Part shown: piece after piece, positions 40,711-49,600 of the stretch
Layout: each line of letters begins with the position of its first letter
How positions within the stretch are numbered: position 1 is the stretch's first letter
From: Clostridia bacterium
GTDB taxonomy: Bacteria; Bacillota; Clostridia; Oscillospirales; CAG-272
Length of the DNA stretch: 58,498 nucleotides
Direction of reading: 5' to 3'
Assembly (NCBI GenBank): GCA_017462545.1
Contig: JAFTQX010000019.1
Location: 1 to 58,498 of the forward strand
Notes under the pieces: model-generated
Databases searched by the model: none
Told to the model about the DNA's origin: nothing
What the model saw: the letters and a program-made list of their open reading frames with translations, nothing else
Position numbers and translations under genes: made by a program

Positions 40711-42738
40711 TTATTCTACAAACAAAATGCGATAGCCGTAGGCACCGAGCGAGAAGGTGAAGCCGAGGTCGGCCTCCTTCTCCATATCACGCACGCGCGT
40801 CACATCCTCCGCAAAGGAGATCGTCACGCTTTCTACCGGCGTGGCGGAAATGTTGACAGCAAAGGCGAGCAGCTGCTGCTTGCCTGACAGGGTGGTATAG
40901 CGGTAGTAGCTGACCTTGACCTTTTCGTGCGAGCTTTCTGTCTTGTTTTCCCAGTAGGGCATCCATTCCGATTGCGCGATCGGGAAGGCATCAAAGATGC
41001 GCCACACGCAGCTCATCAGATCAAGCGGGTGACCGATATCGTTCGGGCGCGGGAGAATGCCGTGCAGGATGGAGCAGGAGAGCGCCTGCTCAAAGGTCCA
41101 GAGCGGACGGTTCTCATAGGCGATGAACTCAACCGGAGCACCGATGTTGCGGCCGATGTACTCGGCGCGGAAGTAGTCGAGGTTCAGGTCGGCCTTTTGC
41201 CCCTTCATCAAGGCAAACTGCAGCGTCTCGCCGTACCAGTTCTGATGAATGTAGGGGATGGCGGTGAAGTTGATAAAGCCGTAGCCGTGCACGTTGATCA
41301 TGCCGCCGCGGGATTCTACCACATCATAGAGCCGCTTGAAGAGCGAGCGCACCGCGCGGATCGCGTAGCGGCCATGCACATTGCCCGCGCGGTCTACGCG
41401 ACCGCAGCCATGGGCTTGGTTTGTACAGCAGCGCAAATGATGCGTGCCATCGAGATACACACCGTCGGTGTGGCACTCGTCCATGATCTTTTCTACACCG
41501 TGGATGAAGATATCCTCATATTCCGAGCCGTAGCAAACCACATAATCACGCTGGAAGGGGACGCGCCACCAGCCGCCCTCGCTCTTGCCATTGGTGTTTT
41601 TGAGAAGGACGCGATCCTTTAAGCGGCTCCACTCCGGCGACATGCTGGAAAACTCGTATCCGAAATAGGTCAGCAGCTTGATGCCGCGCTTATGGCACTC
41701 GTCTGCGATATAGCAGACCTGCTTTTTCGTAAACTCGGAGAGGTCAAACCAGTTCTGCGATTTGTTCCACTTCTCATGCAGGATCAGCGTGGTCACGCCC
41801 ATCTCCTTGAGCTTATCAAAGCGATTTTCGGCAGAAAGGAAATCAATATAGTTACCCTTGATCTTGATGCCGCAATCGAGGTGGAAGGTGTTGCTGATAT
41901 AGGGGTTTTTGGGAAAAGGCTTGACGGGGGTTGCGTGGAAGCCGAAGTGGAAATCGATGGGGCGGTAGGTCAGCATGCCGCGTGCCGGATCGCCATCCCA
42001 TTCGGCGGGGTGCGAATCAAGCAGGCGCAAACGCAGGATCAGCTGCTCTCCCTCTCGTACCAGCTCGATGGCGCGGCTTGCCTTCTCCGGCTGCCAGTAG
42101 AAATCCTCCTCCGAGAAGAAGCCAAGGCCCCGCTGCTCGTTGCCAAGCCAAAAAAGTGCCTTGTGGGGGAGCGAAAAATCCTGCTCCGGCAGACGGCCGC
42201 TGGTGGTCATATCGTGCATGGGCAGCGTGCTGCCATCGGCAAGATAGATCGCGCTGTTGGGGTACATATGGTAATAGGGCATGGCCTCGGCGCGCAGGGG
42301 CAGCTCGATCCACAGCTGATCTAATTTAAATAAGGTAGGCTTTGTTTCGGCAATGCCGAAGACCTGTGCCACCGTCTGCCCGCGCGGCATGACCTTGCAA
42401 TCAATCTCCATGCAGCCATCATAATCAATGGTATAGCAGGTATCCACGATAAAGCGATCGGATTGCTTGGCACCGCAAATGATGATCTGCTCATCCGAGC
42501 GCGTCTGCACAAAGCTCTCGCTTTCGTTTGTCGCATAGTCGGTATCCCAATTGGACGGCTCGCCGTCCTCCACCGCCACCACGCGCATGGGCCCGGCAAG
42601 CAGCTCTACCCCCTGCGAGCGAATGGAGGTGATCATCCCATCGACGCCGATGGTATAGGTACGGTCAACGACCGCGATCGTATGTGCCCCGTTTTCGCTT
42701 GTGGCGCGCACGGGGATAAACGGATGCGGAATCTTCAT
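40711..42738 (-). CDS. Putative glycoside hydrolase, TIM-barrel type (DUF6067-like)
   Basis: A 675-residue protein without signal peptide. The first 280 residues are beta-rich, a central barrel spans roughly 280-560, and a small beta domain closes the chain (YYRYTTLSGKQQLLAFAVN). Barrel segments look catalytic: HEKWNKSQNWF, KLLTYFGYEFSSMSPEW, and DGVYLDGTHHLRCC with paired acids. The layout resembles cytosolic glycoside hydrolases of the DUF6067 type, recalled from memory. Substrate is unknown, and the absence of a signal suggests it acts on imported oligosaccharides. Its start has aaaggagatcggat, and it has its own promoter. Confidence 0.6.
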   Translation of the reverse strand: MKIPHPFIPVRATSENGAHTIAVVDRTYTIGVDGMITSIRSQGVELLAGPMRVVAVEDGEPSNWDTDYATNESESFVQTRSDEQIIICGAKQSDRFIVDTCYTIDYDGCMEIDCKVMPRGQTVAQVFGIAETKPTLFKLDQLWIELPLRAEAMPYYHMYPNSAIYLADGSTLPMHDMTTSGRLPEQDFSLPHKALFWLGNEQRGLGFFSEEDFYWQPEKASRAIELVREGEQLILRLRLLDSHPAEWDGDPARGMLTYRPIDFHFGFHATPVKPFPKNPYISNTFHLDCGIKIKGNYIDFLSAENRFDKLKEMGVTTLILHEKWNKSQNWFDLSEFTKKQVCYIADECHKRGIKLLTYFGYEFSSMSPEWSRLKDRVLLKNTNGKSEGGWWRVPFQRDYVVCYGSEYEDIFIHGVEKIMDECHTDGVYLDGTHHLRCCTNQAHGCGRVDRAGNVHGRYAIRAVRSLFKRLYDVVESRGGMINVHGYGFINFTAIPYIHQNWYGETLQFALMKGQKADLNLDYFRAEYIGRNIGAPVEFIAYENRPLWTFEQALSCSILHGILPRPNDIGHPLDLMSCVWRIFDAFPIAQSEWMPYWENKTESSHEKVKVSYYRYTTLSGKQQLLAFAVNISATPVESVTISFAEDVTRVRDMEKEADLGFTFSLGAYGYRILFVE

Positions 42739-42765
42739 ATCCGATCTCCTTTTGCTTTTTTTACT

Positions 42766-42794
42766 ATGATACTGTTTTTTGCGCGAGAAGTAAA
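42766..42794 (-). promoter_or_regulatory. Promoter for the glycoside-hydrolase-like gene
   Basis: TTTACT (42789-42794), 17-base spacer, TATCAT (42766-42771) on the minus strand. The match is modest. Confidence 0.5.
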
Positions 42795-42905
42795 TATCGT
42801 TTTTTAGGAAAAAGATATCTTTTTTTCATATTCCCTTGCCGCCTTCCAAAAAAGAATCCGGTTTGCTATCAGTCCGTCCTCTACCCGCTATCAAAAAAAT
42901 TGATG

Positions 42906-42934
42906 TTGCATTTTCTGATATAACGTGCTATAAT
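42906..42934 (+). promoter_or_regulatory. Promoter for adhE
   Basis: TTGCAT (42906-42911), 17 bases, TATAAT (42929-42934). Confidence 0.7.
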
Positions 42935-42940
42935 AAGAGT

Positions 42941-42958
42941 GTGTTAAAATATTAACGA
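42941..42958. promoter_or_regulatory. Rex-type redox operator at the adhE start site
   Basis: GTGTTAAaataTTAACGA differs from the clostridial Rex consensus TTGTTAAnnnnTTAACAA at one position in each arm and is nearly palindromic. It lies seven bases below the -10 box, over the expected transcription start. NADH-released Rex repression of adhE is well known in Clostridia, so this gene is likely switched on when NADH accumulates. Confidence 0.7.
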
Positions 42959-43016
42959 TCAATGCCGGAGAATCCCGCATACGTATCCTACTGCCACATG
43001 ATAGGAGATAGAGATC

Positions 43017-45659
43017 ATGGAAGAAAAAGTATACCCCCCGGTAGACGGGACGGAGAGCCTTGCCGCGGCCATTGCCGTCGCCCGCAAGGCGCAAAAGCAA
43101 TTTGCCACCTACACGCAGGAGCAGGTTGACCGCATTTTCTTGGCTGCTGCCCAAGCGGCCAACCAACAGCGCATTTCGCTTGCGAAATTGGCTGTTGAGG
43201 AGACCGGTATGGGCATTGTGGAGGATAAGGTCATCAAAAACCACTATGCCTCCGAATTTATCTACAACAAATACCGCGATACAAAGACCTGCGGTGTCAT
43301 TGAGGAGGACCGCGCGGCCGGCATTCAGAAAATCGCAGAGCCGATCGGCGTGATCGCGGCGGTCATTCCCACCACCAACCCGACCTCCACCGCCATCTTC
43401 AAAACGCTGCTGGCGTTAAAGACGCGCAACGGCATCATCATCTCACCCCACCCGCGTGCCAAGAAATCCACCATTGCCGCCGCCCGCATCGTGCTGGAGG
43501 CTGCTGTGGCGGCCGGCGCGCCGGAGGGCATCATCCGCTGGATCGATGTGCCCAGCCTGGAGATGACCAACATGGTCATGAAGGAGGCTGACATCATCCT
43601 CGCGACCGGCGGCCCCGGCATGGTAAAGGCGGCCTATTCCTCGGGCAAGCCGGCCCTGGGCGTAGGCGCGGGCAATGTGCCCGCCGTGATCGACGAGAGT
43701 GCCGACATCCTGCACGCCGTCAACTCGATCATTCATTCCAAAACCTTTGATAACGGCATGATCTGCGCCTCGGAGCAGTCGGTCATCGTGCTGGATCGCA
43801 TTTATGACAAGGTGCGCGCCGAGTTTGCCGCGCGCGGCTGCTATTTCTTAAAAGAAGACGAGCTGGAAAAGGTCAGAAGGACCATCATCATCAACGGCGC
43901 GCTCAACGCCCGCATCGTCGGGCAGCGCCCCGTGACCATTGCCGCGCTTGCCGGGGTCAGCGTGCCGGAGGGCACCAAGATCCTGATCGGCGAGGTGGAG
44001 AGCGTTGAGCTTTCTGAGGAGGTTGCGCATGAAAAGCTCTCGCCCGTGCTGGCCATGTACCGCGCGCGCGACCTGGAGGATGCCTTCTCCAAGGCCGAGC
44101 GGCTGATCGAGGACGGCGGCTACGGCCATACCGCCTCCATCCACCTCAACGAGGTCACGGCACGAGACGTGCTTGCCGCCTATGCCGCCAAGATGAAGAC
44201 CTGCCGCATTGTGGTCAATATGCCCTCGGCACAGGGTGGCATCGGCGATATCTACAACTTTGCGCTTGCCCCATCGCTGACCCTCGGCTGCGGCTCTTGG
44301 GGCGGCAACAGCGTTTCCGAAAACGTGGGGGTCAAGCACCTCTTAAATATCAAAACCGTGGCTGAAAGGAGAGAGAATATGCTTTGGTTCCGTGCGCCGG
44401 AAAAGATCTATATCAAGAAGGGCTGCCTGAATGTCGCGCTTGACGAGCTTGGCAAGCAGATGGGCAAAAAGAAGGCCTTTATCGTGACCGACAGCTTTCT
44501 CTTCCAAAACGGCCACACCAAGCCGATCAGCGACAAGCTGAACGAAATGGGAATTTCCCACACCACCTTCTTTGAGGTCGAGCCTGACCCCACCCTTGCC
44601 TGCGCCAAGGCAGGTGCCGAGGCCATGCGCGCCTTCGCCCCGGATGTCATCATCGCGCTGGGCGGCGGCTCGGCGATGGACGCAGCCAAGATCATGTGGG
44701 TGCTGTACGAGCATCCGACCGTCGACTTTATGGACATGGCCATGCGCTTTATGGACATCCGCAAGCGCGTGTACACCTTCCCCAAGATGGGTGAAAAGGC
44801 CTACTTTGTGGCCATTCCCACCTCGGCGGGCACCGGCTCGGAGGTCACGCCCTTTGCCGTCATCACCGATGAAACGAGCGGCGTGAAATACCCCCTCGCC
44901 GACTATGAGCTGCTGCCGAACATGGCCATCATTGATACCGATTTCCACATGACCGCGCCCCGCGGGCTGACAGCCGCCTCCGGCATTGACGCGGCGACCC
45001 ACGCGCTGGAGGCATACGCCTCGATGCTGGCCACCGACTATACCGACGGCCTTGCCATCCGCTCGCTGCAAACCGTCTTCAAGTACCTGCCCCGCGCCTA
45101 CGAAAACGGGGGGAGCGACGTGGAGGCACGCGAAAAGATGGCCAACGCCGCCACCATGGCGGGCATGGCCTTTGCCAACGCCTTCCTCGGGGTCTGCCAC
45201 TCGATGGCGCACAAGCTGGGGGCCTTCCATCATCTGCCGCACGGCGTGGCCAACGCGCTGATGATCGACGAGGTGCTGCGCTTTAACGCAGCCGAGGCGC
45301 CTGCCAAGATGGGCACCTTCTCGCAGTACGGTCACCCGCACACGCTTGCCCGCTATGCCGAGGTGGCTGACGCGCTTTGCTTAGGCGGTCGGACGGACGA
45401 GGAAAAGCTGGAAAACCTCATCCGCGCGCTGGATGCATTGAAGAAAACGGTCGGCATCAAGCCCACCATCCGCGACTACGTGCCGGACGAGGAGACCTTC
45501 CTCGCCACGCTTGATGAGATGGTAGAGCAGGCCTTTGACGATCAGTGCACGGGCGCGAACCCGCGCTACCCGCTGATGAGCGAGATCAAGCAAATGTATC
45601 TGAACGCCTACTACGGCAAGACCTTCGAGGAGAAGGCAATGCCGGGAGCGGCAGAATAA
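43017..45659 (+). CDS. adhE: Bifunctional acetaldehyde-CoA/alcohol dehydrogenase
   Basis: An 880-residue fusion enzyme that reduces acetyl-CoA to acetaldehyde and then ethanol, using two NADH. The N-terminal aldehyde dehydrogenase part (residues about 1-440) has the GGPGMVKAAYSSGKPALGVG cofactor segment and the catalytic Cys in FDNGMICASEQS. The C-terminal iron alcohol dehydrogenase has GGGSAMDAAKIM, then HSMAHKLGAFHHLPHG with the metal-binding His residues. The ATG has ataggagatagagatc. Upstream lies a promoter with a Rex-type site. It forms long spirosomes in relatives. The next gene starts 15 bases on. Confidence 0.97.
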   Translation: MEEKVYPPVDGTESLAAAIAVARKAQKQFATYTQEQVDRIFLAAAQAANQQRISLAKLAVEETGMGIVEDKVIKNHYASEFIYNKYRDTKTCGVIEEDRAAGIQKIAEPIGVIAAVIPTTNPTSTAIFKTLLALKTRNGIIISPHPRAKKSTIAAARIVLEAAVAAGAPEGIIRWIDVPSLEMTNMVMKEADIILATGGPGMVKAAYSSGKPALGVGAGNVPAVIDESADILHAVNSIIHSKTFDNGMICASEQSVIVLDRIYDKVRAEFAARGCYFLKEDELEKVRRTIIINGALNARIVGQRPVTIAALAGVSVPEGTKILIGEVESVELSEEVAHEKLSPVLAMYRARDLEDAFSKAERLIEDGGYGHTASIHLNEVTARDVLAAYAAKMKTCRIVVNMPSAQGGIGDIYNFALAPSLTLGCGSWGGNSVSENVGVKHLLNIKTVAERRENMLWFRAPEKIYIKKGCLNVALDELGKQMGKKKAFIVTDSFLFQNGHTKPISDKLNEMGISHTTFFEVEPDPTLACAKAGAEAMRAFAPDVIIALGGGSAMDAAKIMWVLYEHPTVDFMDMAMRFMDIRKRVYTFPKMGEKAYFVAIPTSAGTGSEVTPFAVITDETSGVKYPLADYELLPNMAIIDTDFHMTAPRGLTAASGIDAATHALEAYASMLATDYTDGLAIRSLQTVFKYLPRAYENGGSDVEAREKMANAATMAGMAFANAFLGVCHSMAHKLGAFHHLPHGVANALMIDEVLRFNAAEAPAKMGTFSQYGHPHTLARYAEVADALCLGGRTDEEKLENLIRALDALKKTVGIKPTIRDYVPDEETFLATLDEMVEQAFDDQCTGANPRYPLMSEIKQMYLNAYYGKTFEEKAMPGAAE

Positions 45660-45673
45660 AGGAGGGTGCCATT

Positions 45674-46423
45674 ATGAAGCTGGAAACCGTCATCGCCCGC
45701 AGCCGCGGCAAGACCGTCTACCGTGACGGCGATAACTGCATCAAGGTATTTGACGAGGGCTATTCCAAGGCCGACATTCTCAACGAGGCAACCAACCAGG
45801 CACGCATTGAGGAAACGGGGCTGAACATTCCCCGCATCCGCGAGGTCATGATGATCGAGGGCAAGTGGGCGATCGTATCCGATTATATTCCCGGCAAGAC
45901 GCTTGCCGCCCTGATGGAGGAGCACCCGGAGCGACGGGAGGAATACCTTTCCCTGTTTGTTGACCTGCAGCTCTCCGTGCTGAAAAAGACCAGCCCGCGC
46001 CTCTCCAAGCTGCGCGACAAGATGCGGGATAAGATCTCGCAGACATCGCTTGACGCCACCACCCGCTACGAGCTGCACGCGCGGCTGGAGGGGATGAAGC
46101 GGCACAGCAAGCTCTGCCATGGTGATTTCAACCCCACCAACATCATCATCCGCGAGGACGGCACGCCCTTTATCGTAGACTGGGCGCACGCCACGCAGGG
46201 CAACGGCGCAGCTGATGCCGCACGCACCTATCTGCTCTTCTGCCTTGGGGGGCAAGAGGAGATCGGCAAGCAGTATCTGGACATTTACTGCAAAAAGAGC
46301 GACACCGCCCGCCAGTATGTGCAAAAGTGGATGCCCATTGTCGCGGCCTCACAGTCGGTCAAGGGCAACGAGCACGAGCGAGAATTTTTGCTCTCCTGGT
46401 GCAACGTGGTGGATTACGAATAA
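45674..46423 (+). CDS. Aminoglycoside-phosphotransferase-fold small-molecule kinase
   Basis: A 249-residue protein kinase-like phosphotransferase. ATP and catalytic elements are visible: the early VYRDGDNCIKVFDEG strand pair, the catalytic loop LCHGDFNPTNIII, and IVDWAHATQGNGAADAART with the metal-binding Asp. The APH family phosphorylates small hydroxyl compounds (choline, sugars, drugs); resistance is not implied. It is probably cotranscribed with adhE, with a ggagggtgccatt ribosome site. A terminator follows. The long frame before 45674 is the adhE tail read out of frame and was discarded. Confidence 0.8.
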   Translation: MKLETVIARSRGKTVYRDGDNCIKVFDEGYSKADILNEATNQARIEETGLNIPRIREVMMIEGKWAIVSDYIPGKTLAALMEEHPERREEYLSLFVDLQLSVLKKTSPRLSKLRDKMRDKISQTSLDATTRYELHARLEGMKRHSKLCHGDFNPTNIIIREDGTPFIVDWAHATQGNGAADAARTYLLFCLGGQEEIGKQYLDIYCKKSDTARQYVQKWMPIVAASQSVKGNEHEREFLLSWCNVVDYE

Positions 46424-46426
46424 ACC

Positions 46427-46455
46427 GAACGCCCGTGGCAATGCCACGGGCGTTC
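46427..46455 (+). terminator. Terminator after the adhE-kinase pair
   Basis: A 13-bp stem of gaacgcccgtggc and its complement, tight loop. T run is short. Confidence 0.75.
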
Positions 46456-46512
46456 GTTGCCTGCTCCCCTTCCCTCTGCGGACCGTCAAAGACGCCGATC
46501 CCTACAACGAAA

Positions 46513-46540
46513 AAAAGCCGCGCCCACGGGCGCGGCTTTT
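46513..46540 (-). terminator. Terminator of secreted-protein/peptide locus 2
   Basis: A 13-bp GC-rich stem with an A7/T7 tract, 12 bases below the peptide stop; matches the position of the locus 1 terminator. Confidence 0.88.
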
Positions 46541-46551
46541 CTCTTGCTGGA

Positions 46552-46668
46552 TTAGAAATCAAAAATGCTGGAGAGCTTGTCGATAGCAAGCTCGTTTTCA
46601 TCGGAGGCCATCAGCACATCCGAGGAAAGAACAAGCAGCTCGCAAAGCGGTGCTTCATATTTCTTCAT
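46552..46668 (-). CDS. 38-residue acidic peptide, locus 2 (family unknown)
   Basis: The second copy of the small peptide gene. It reads MKKYEAPLCELLVLSSDVLM, then ASDENELAIDKLSS and IFDF; only residues 11 (Ile/Leu) and 15 (Thr/Ser) differ from the other copy. At DNA level 18 of 117 bases differ, and 14 codons change silently against two mild replacements, which is strong evidence for selection on the peptide. The ribosome site aaaaaaggagg lies just below the stop codon of the second giant gene, 19 bases separating the two frames. No signal, no recognisable family. Confidence 0.87.
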   Translation of the reverse strand: MKKYEAPLCELLVLSSDVLMASDENELAIDKLSSIFDF

Positions 46669-46687
46669 GGTTCTATCGCCTCCTTTT

Positions 46688-49600
46688 TTATTCTGCGGGG
46701 GTTGTAAATTCAATTTCCAGCGCGGCAGAGCTCTTACCGTAGATGCTCTCTGCCACCACCATGGCGGTGTAGGTCGTGCCTGCCGTCAGACCGGTGACGG
46801 GGAGATTGTTGGTCTCCGGCTCGGCCTCGCCCAGCCAGTACCAAGAGTTCTCCTTCTTGAAGTACACAATGTTACCGGCCTCGTCTACGACCACGATGTA
46901 GTAGGCCGAAACCACGTCGTCCGAAACGCTATCGTAAACGTGGGCGATCGGGGCGGTCACGGTTGCGGTGGTTGCGGTCGCGCTGACCGTCAGCTTATCG
47001 GTTGCGGCAAAGACGGGAGCCAGCGCATCGTTTTGACGAGCGGTGGTGTAGGTGAAGTTCTCGGTCGACTGGCAAACGGCGTTGCTGTCGATCACCCACT
47101 CCTGGCCGATCTCGGAATCATGGAAGAAGTCATAGCGCTGCATACGAATGACGTTGTTCGAGTCGATCGTCATAAATACGCCCTGCGAAACCTCGTAGCC
47201 GTCAGAAAGCTTACCGCCAACCGACCAGCTACCGGTCGTGTGCGTGTAGAAGACCTTCGAGCCTGCCGTACCCAGATCGACGTTGGTAAAGTCCTTCTGC
47301 GAGATACGGGTAGGCGAGTTCTGCTTGTTGTGCGAGTGGCCGGAGAACCAAACCACCTGCGGGTACTTGGCCATCTCCGCCTTGCCCTCAGCAGACAGGC
47401 CGAAGGGATTGTTCCCGCTTTCGCTGAAGTAGCCAACGTGCGAGTACACGAGAATGGGCGCGTTCGGGTTGCCGGCAGCTACGTTTGCGTCATAGGCCGC
47501 CTTCACCTCACGGAGCAGGAATTCCTCGCCCTTCTCGTAGCCATAGGCCGACATATCCTTGTTGTATGCAGGAGAATCTCCATCCGTACGCTCGGAAATA
47601 CCGATGATGTGGACACCATTGATCACGATGTGGCTGTCTACGTTATCAAGCTTCTCGGTCATGTTGAAGGGAATCTTGTTCACGTCGCCCACGCCGTCAC
47701 CGTATGCGGCACCAACGCTGAGCATATCCTGGAACATGGTAAACACGTCCTTGACCGTTGCATCCGAGTTGATGTTTTCATCCTGCCAGCCGTAGATGTA
47801 GTGCTCGTGGTTACCAACCACCACGCCAACATCGGTCTTCTCCGGATCGACGTACTGGTTCATGATCTTCAGGAAGGTCTTGTACTGGCTTGCATAGCCC
47901 TCGTTGGTCAGGTCACCGGCAATGGTAATGCCGTCAACCGGTACGCCGTAATAGGTGTTGGCCGTTTGCAGAACGTCAGCCAGCTTGCCGGAGGCGTTGA
48001 CACCGCCCTCCTCACCGATGTGGGTATCCGAGATAAAGAGGAAGCGGGCAACGATCTCGGCCTCCTCGCCGCCCTTGTTTTCGCCAACATAGTTGTCAAC
48101 AGCGATGCCCAAGGTCTGCAGAGCGGCAACGATGCCGGCCTGTGCGGTCTCGGACGCGGTGCGAACGAAGTAGGAGGCAACGCTGTAGGTGATGTCACCA
48201 GTTACGGGGTTGCCGTCTGCGTCACAAACGCGGAAGGTGTAGGTATCACCAAAGCGGCTGTAGGGGATGGAGACATAAGCGGCAAGGTAGGTGCCGGTCG
48301 TGTCTTCCATACGGGTAGAAAGCGCGATCTGCTTGCTGGAGCCATCCGTAACCAGATACAGCTCGCTGTAATTGGAGAGAGGCTCGCCAACTGCATCAAT
48401 ATGCAGCTTAAGCTGAACGGTATCGTTGAGCACCAGGCTCACGCCGCTGAAGAAGTAGCTCTGTCCGTCTACCTTCGTCTGCGTGTAGGCGTCGGTAGCG
48501 GCGGGGGGCTCAAAGGAGATCTCGTCGGTCACGCCGGCGTTGGCAAGCGCGTCAGTCTTGTAGTTAAAGTAGGTCTGTGCCTCAGCACCGTAGGCAAGGG
48601 TGGCAAGTGCCAGATCCTTGATCTTCTGGTCCGTGGTCACGCCGATCAGTGCCTTAAAGTAGTCGGCAAGCGAGGTCGTGCCGGTCTTCAGCACAACATT
48701 CTCGCGCGCGGTGCCGTCCGGCATTTGTACCGTACCGGTGACCGTGTACTTGATCTCCTCGGTCATCTGCTTGGCGGCAAAGCCGGAAATAGTTGCATCC
48801 AGCGTCTTGGCACCGAATACGGGCGTGCCAACCGTCGCGTTGGTCGCGGTGGTGGAGAGCGCCAGCTTCAGAGAAGCAGCCTCCACATAAGGCATAGAGC
48901 CCTGCTGTACGTACATGTTGCCCGTGGTCTTGACGCTGACGTTCGCAGCCAGGTCAGAGCCGAGCGAAGCGGAGGCAGAGGCATCTGCCGACAGCACGCG
49001 GCTGTAGGAGATGGTGGCGTCTACGTGGTTGCCGCAGCCCTTCCAAACGTCGCCGGAGGTGTTGAACAGGAACTCGATCTTATCGCCGGCAGCCACGAAC
49101 AGGTTGCTCGGCATGCTGTCGTTGTAAAGCGAGGCCACGTTGGTCTTGGCCTTGGCCGAGTAGGTCAGGCCGTCGGGATTTTCCTCGCTCACCGTCAGCG
49201 CGGTATAGTCTGCGCCAAAGGGCTTTTCCCATGCGCCGTCGGCCGGCCAGATCATCTTGCCGTTGTGGAAGATGGCAAAATTAACGATGGCCGGGTTAGA
49301 CTGACCGCCAGAGGTATAGTTCATGAGCTGGAGCAGCTCAATATCGATCATACCGGTGTATTCTGCCGTATAGCGGAAACCGGCTGCATATTTTGTAGGT
49401 GCCGAAACGGCATAGCGGTTCAAAACGCCCCAGTTGGTATTCTCGTTCCACATGAAACGGGGCTTGCTGCTGATACCGTCATTGCGGCAGAGGTATGCCA
49501 GGCTCTTGCTGCTGTTATAGTAGGAGGCCAGCGCCACGGTGGGGTTCTGCCCGGCAATGGTGGTGGGCAGGTTGGCGTTGGTGCTATTATAATAGGTAAC

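Noticed and set aside
45674-46423. Antibiotic-resistance aminoglycoside phosphotransferase
   Set aside because: Only the general kinase fold is visible; nothing shows aminoglycoside specificity, and the context is fermentative metabolism.
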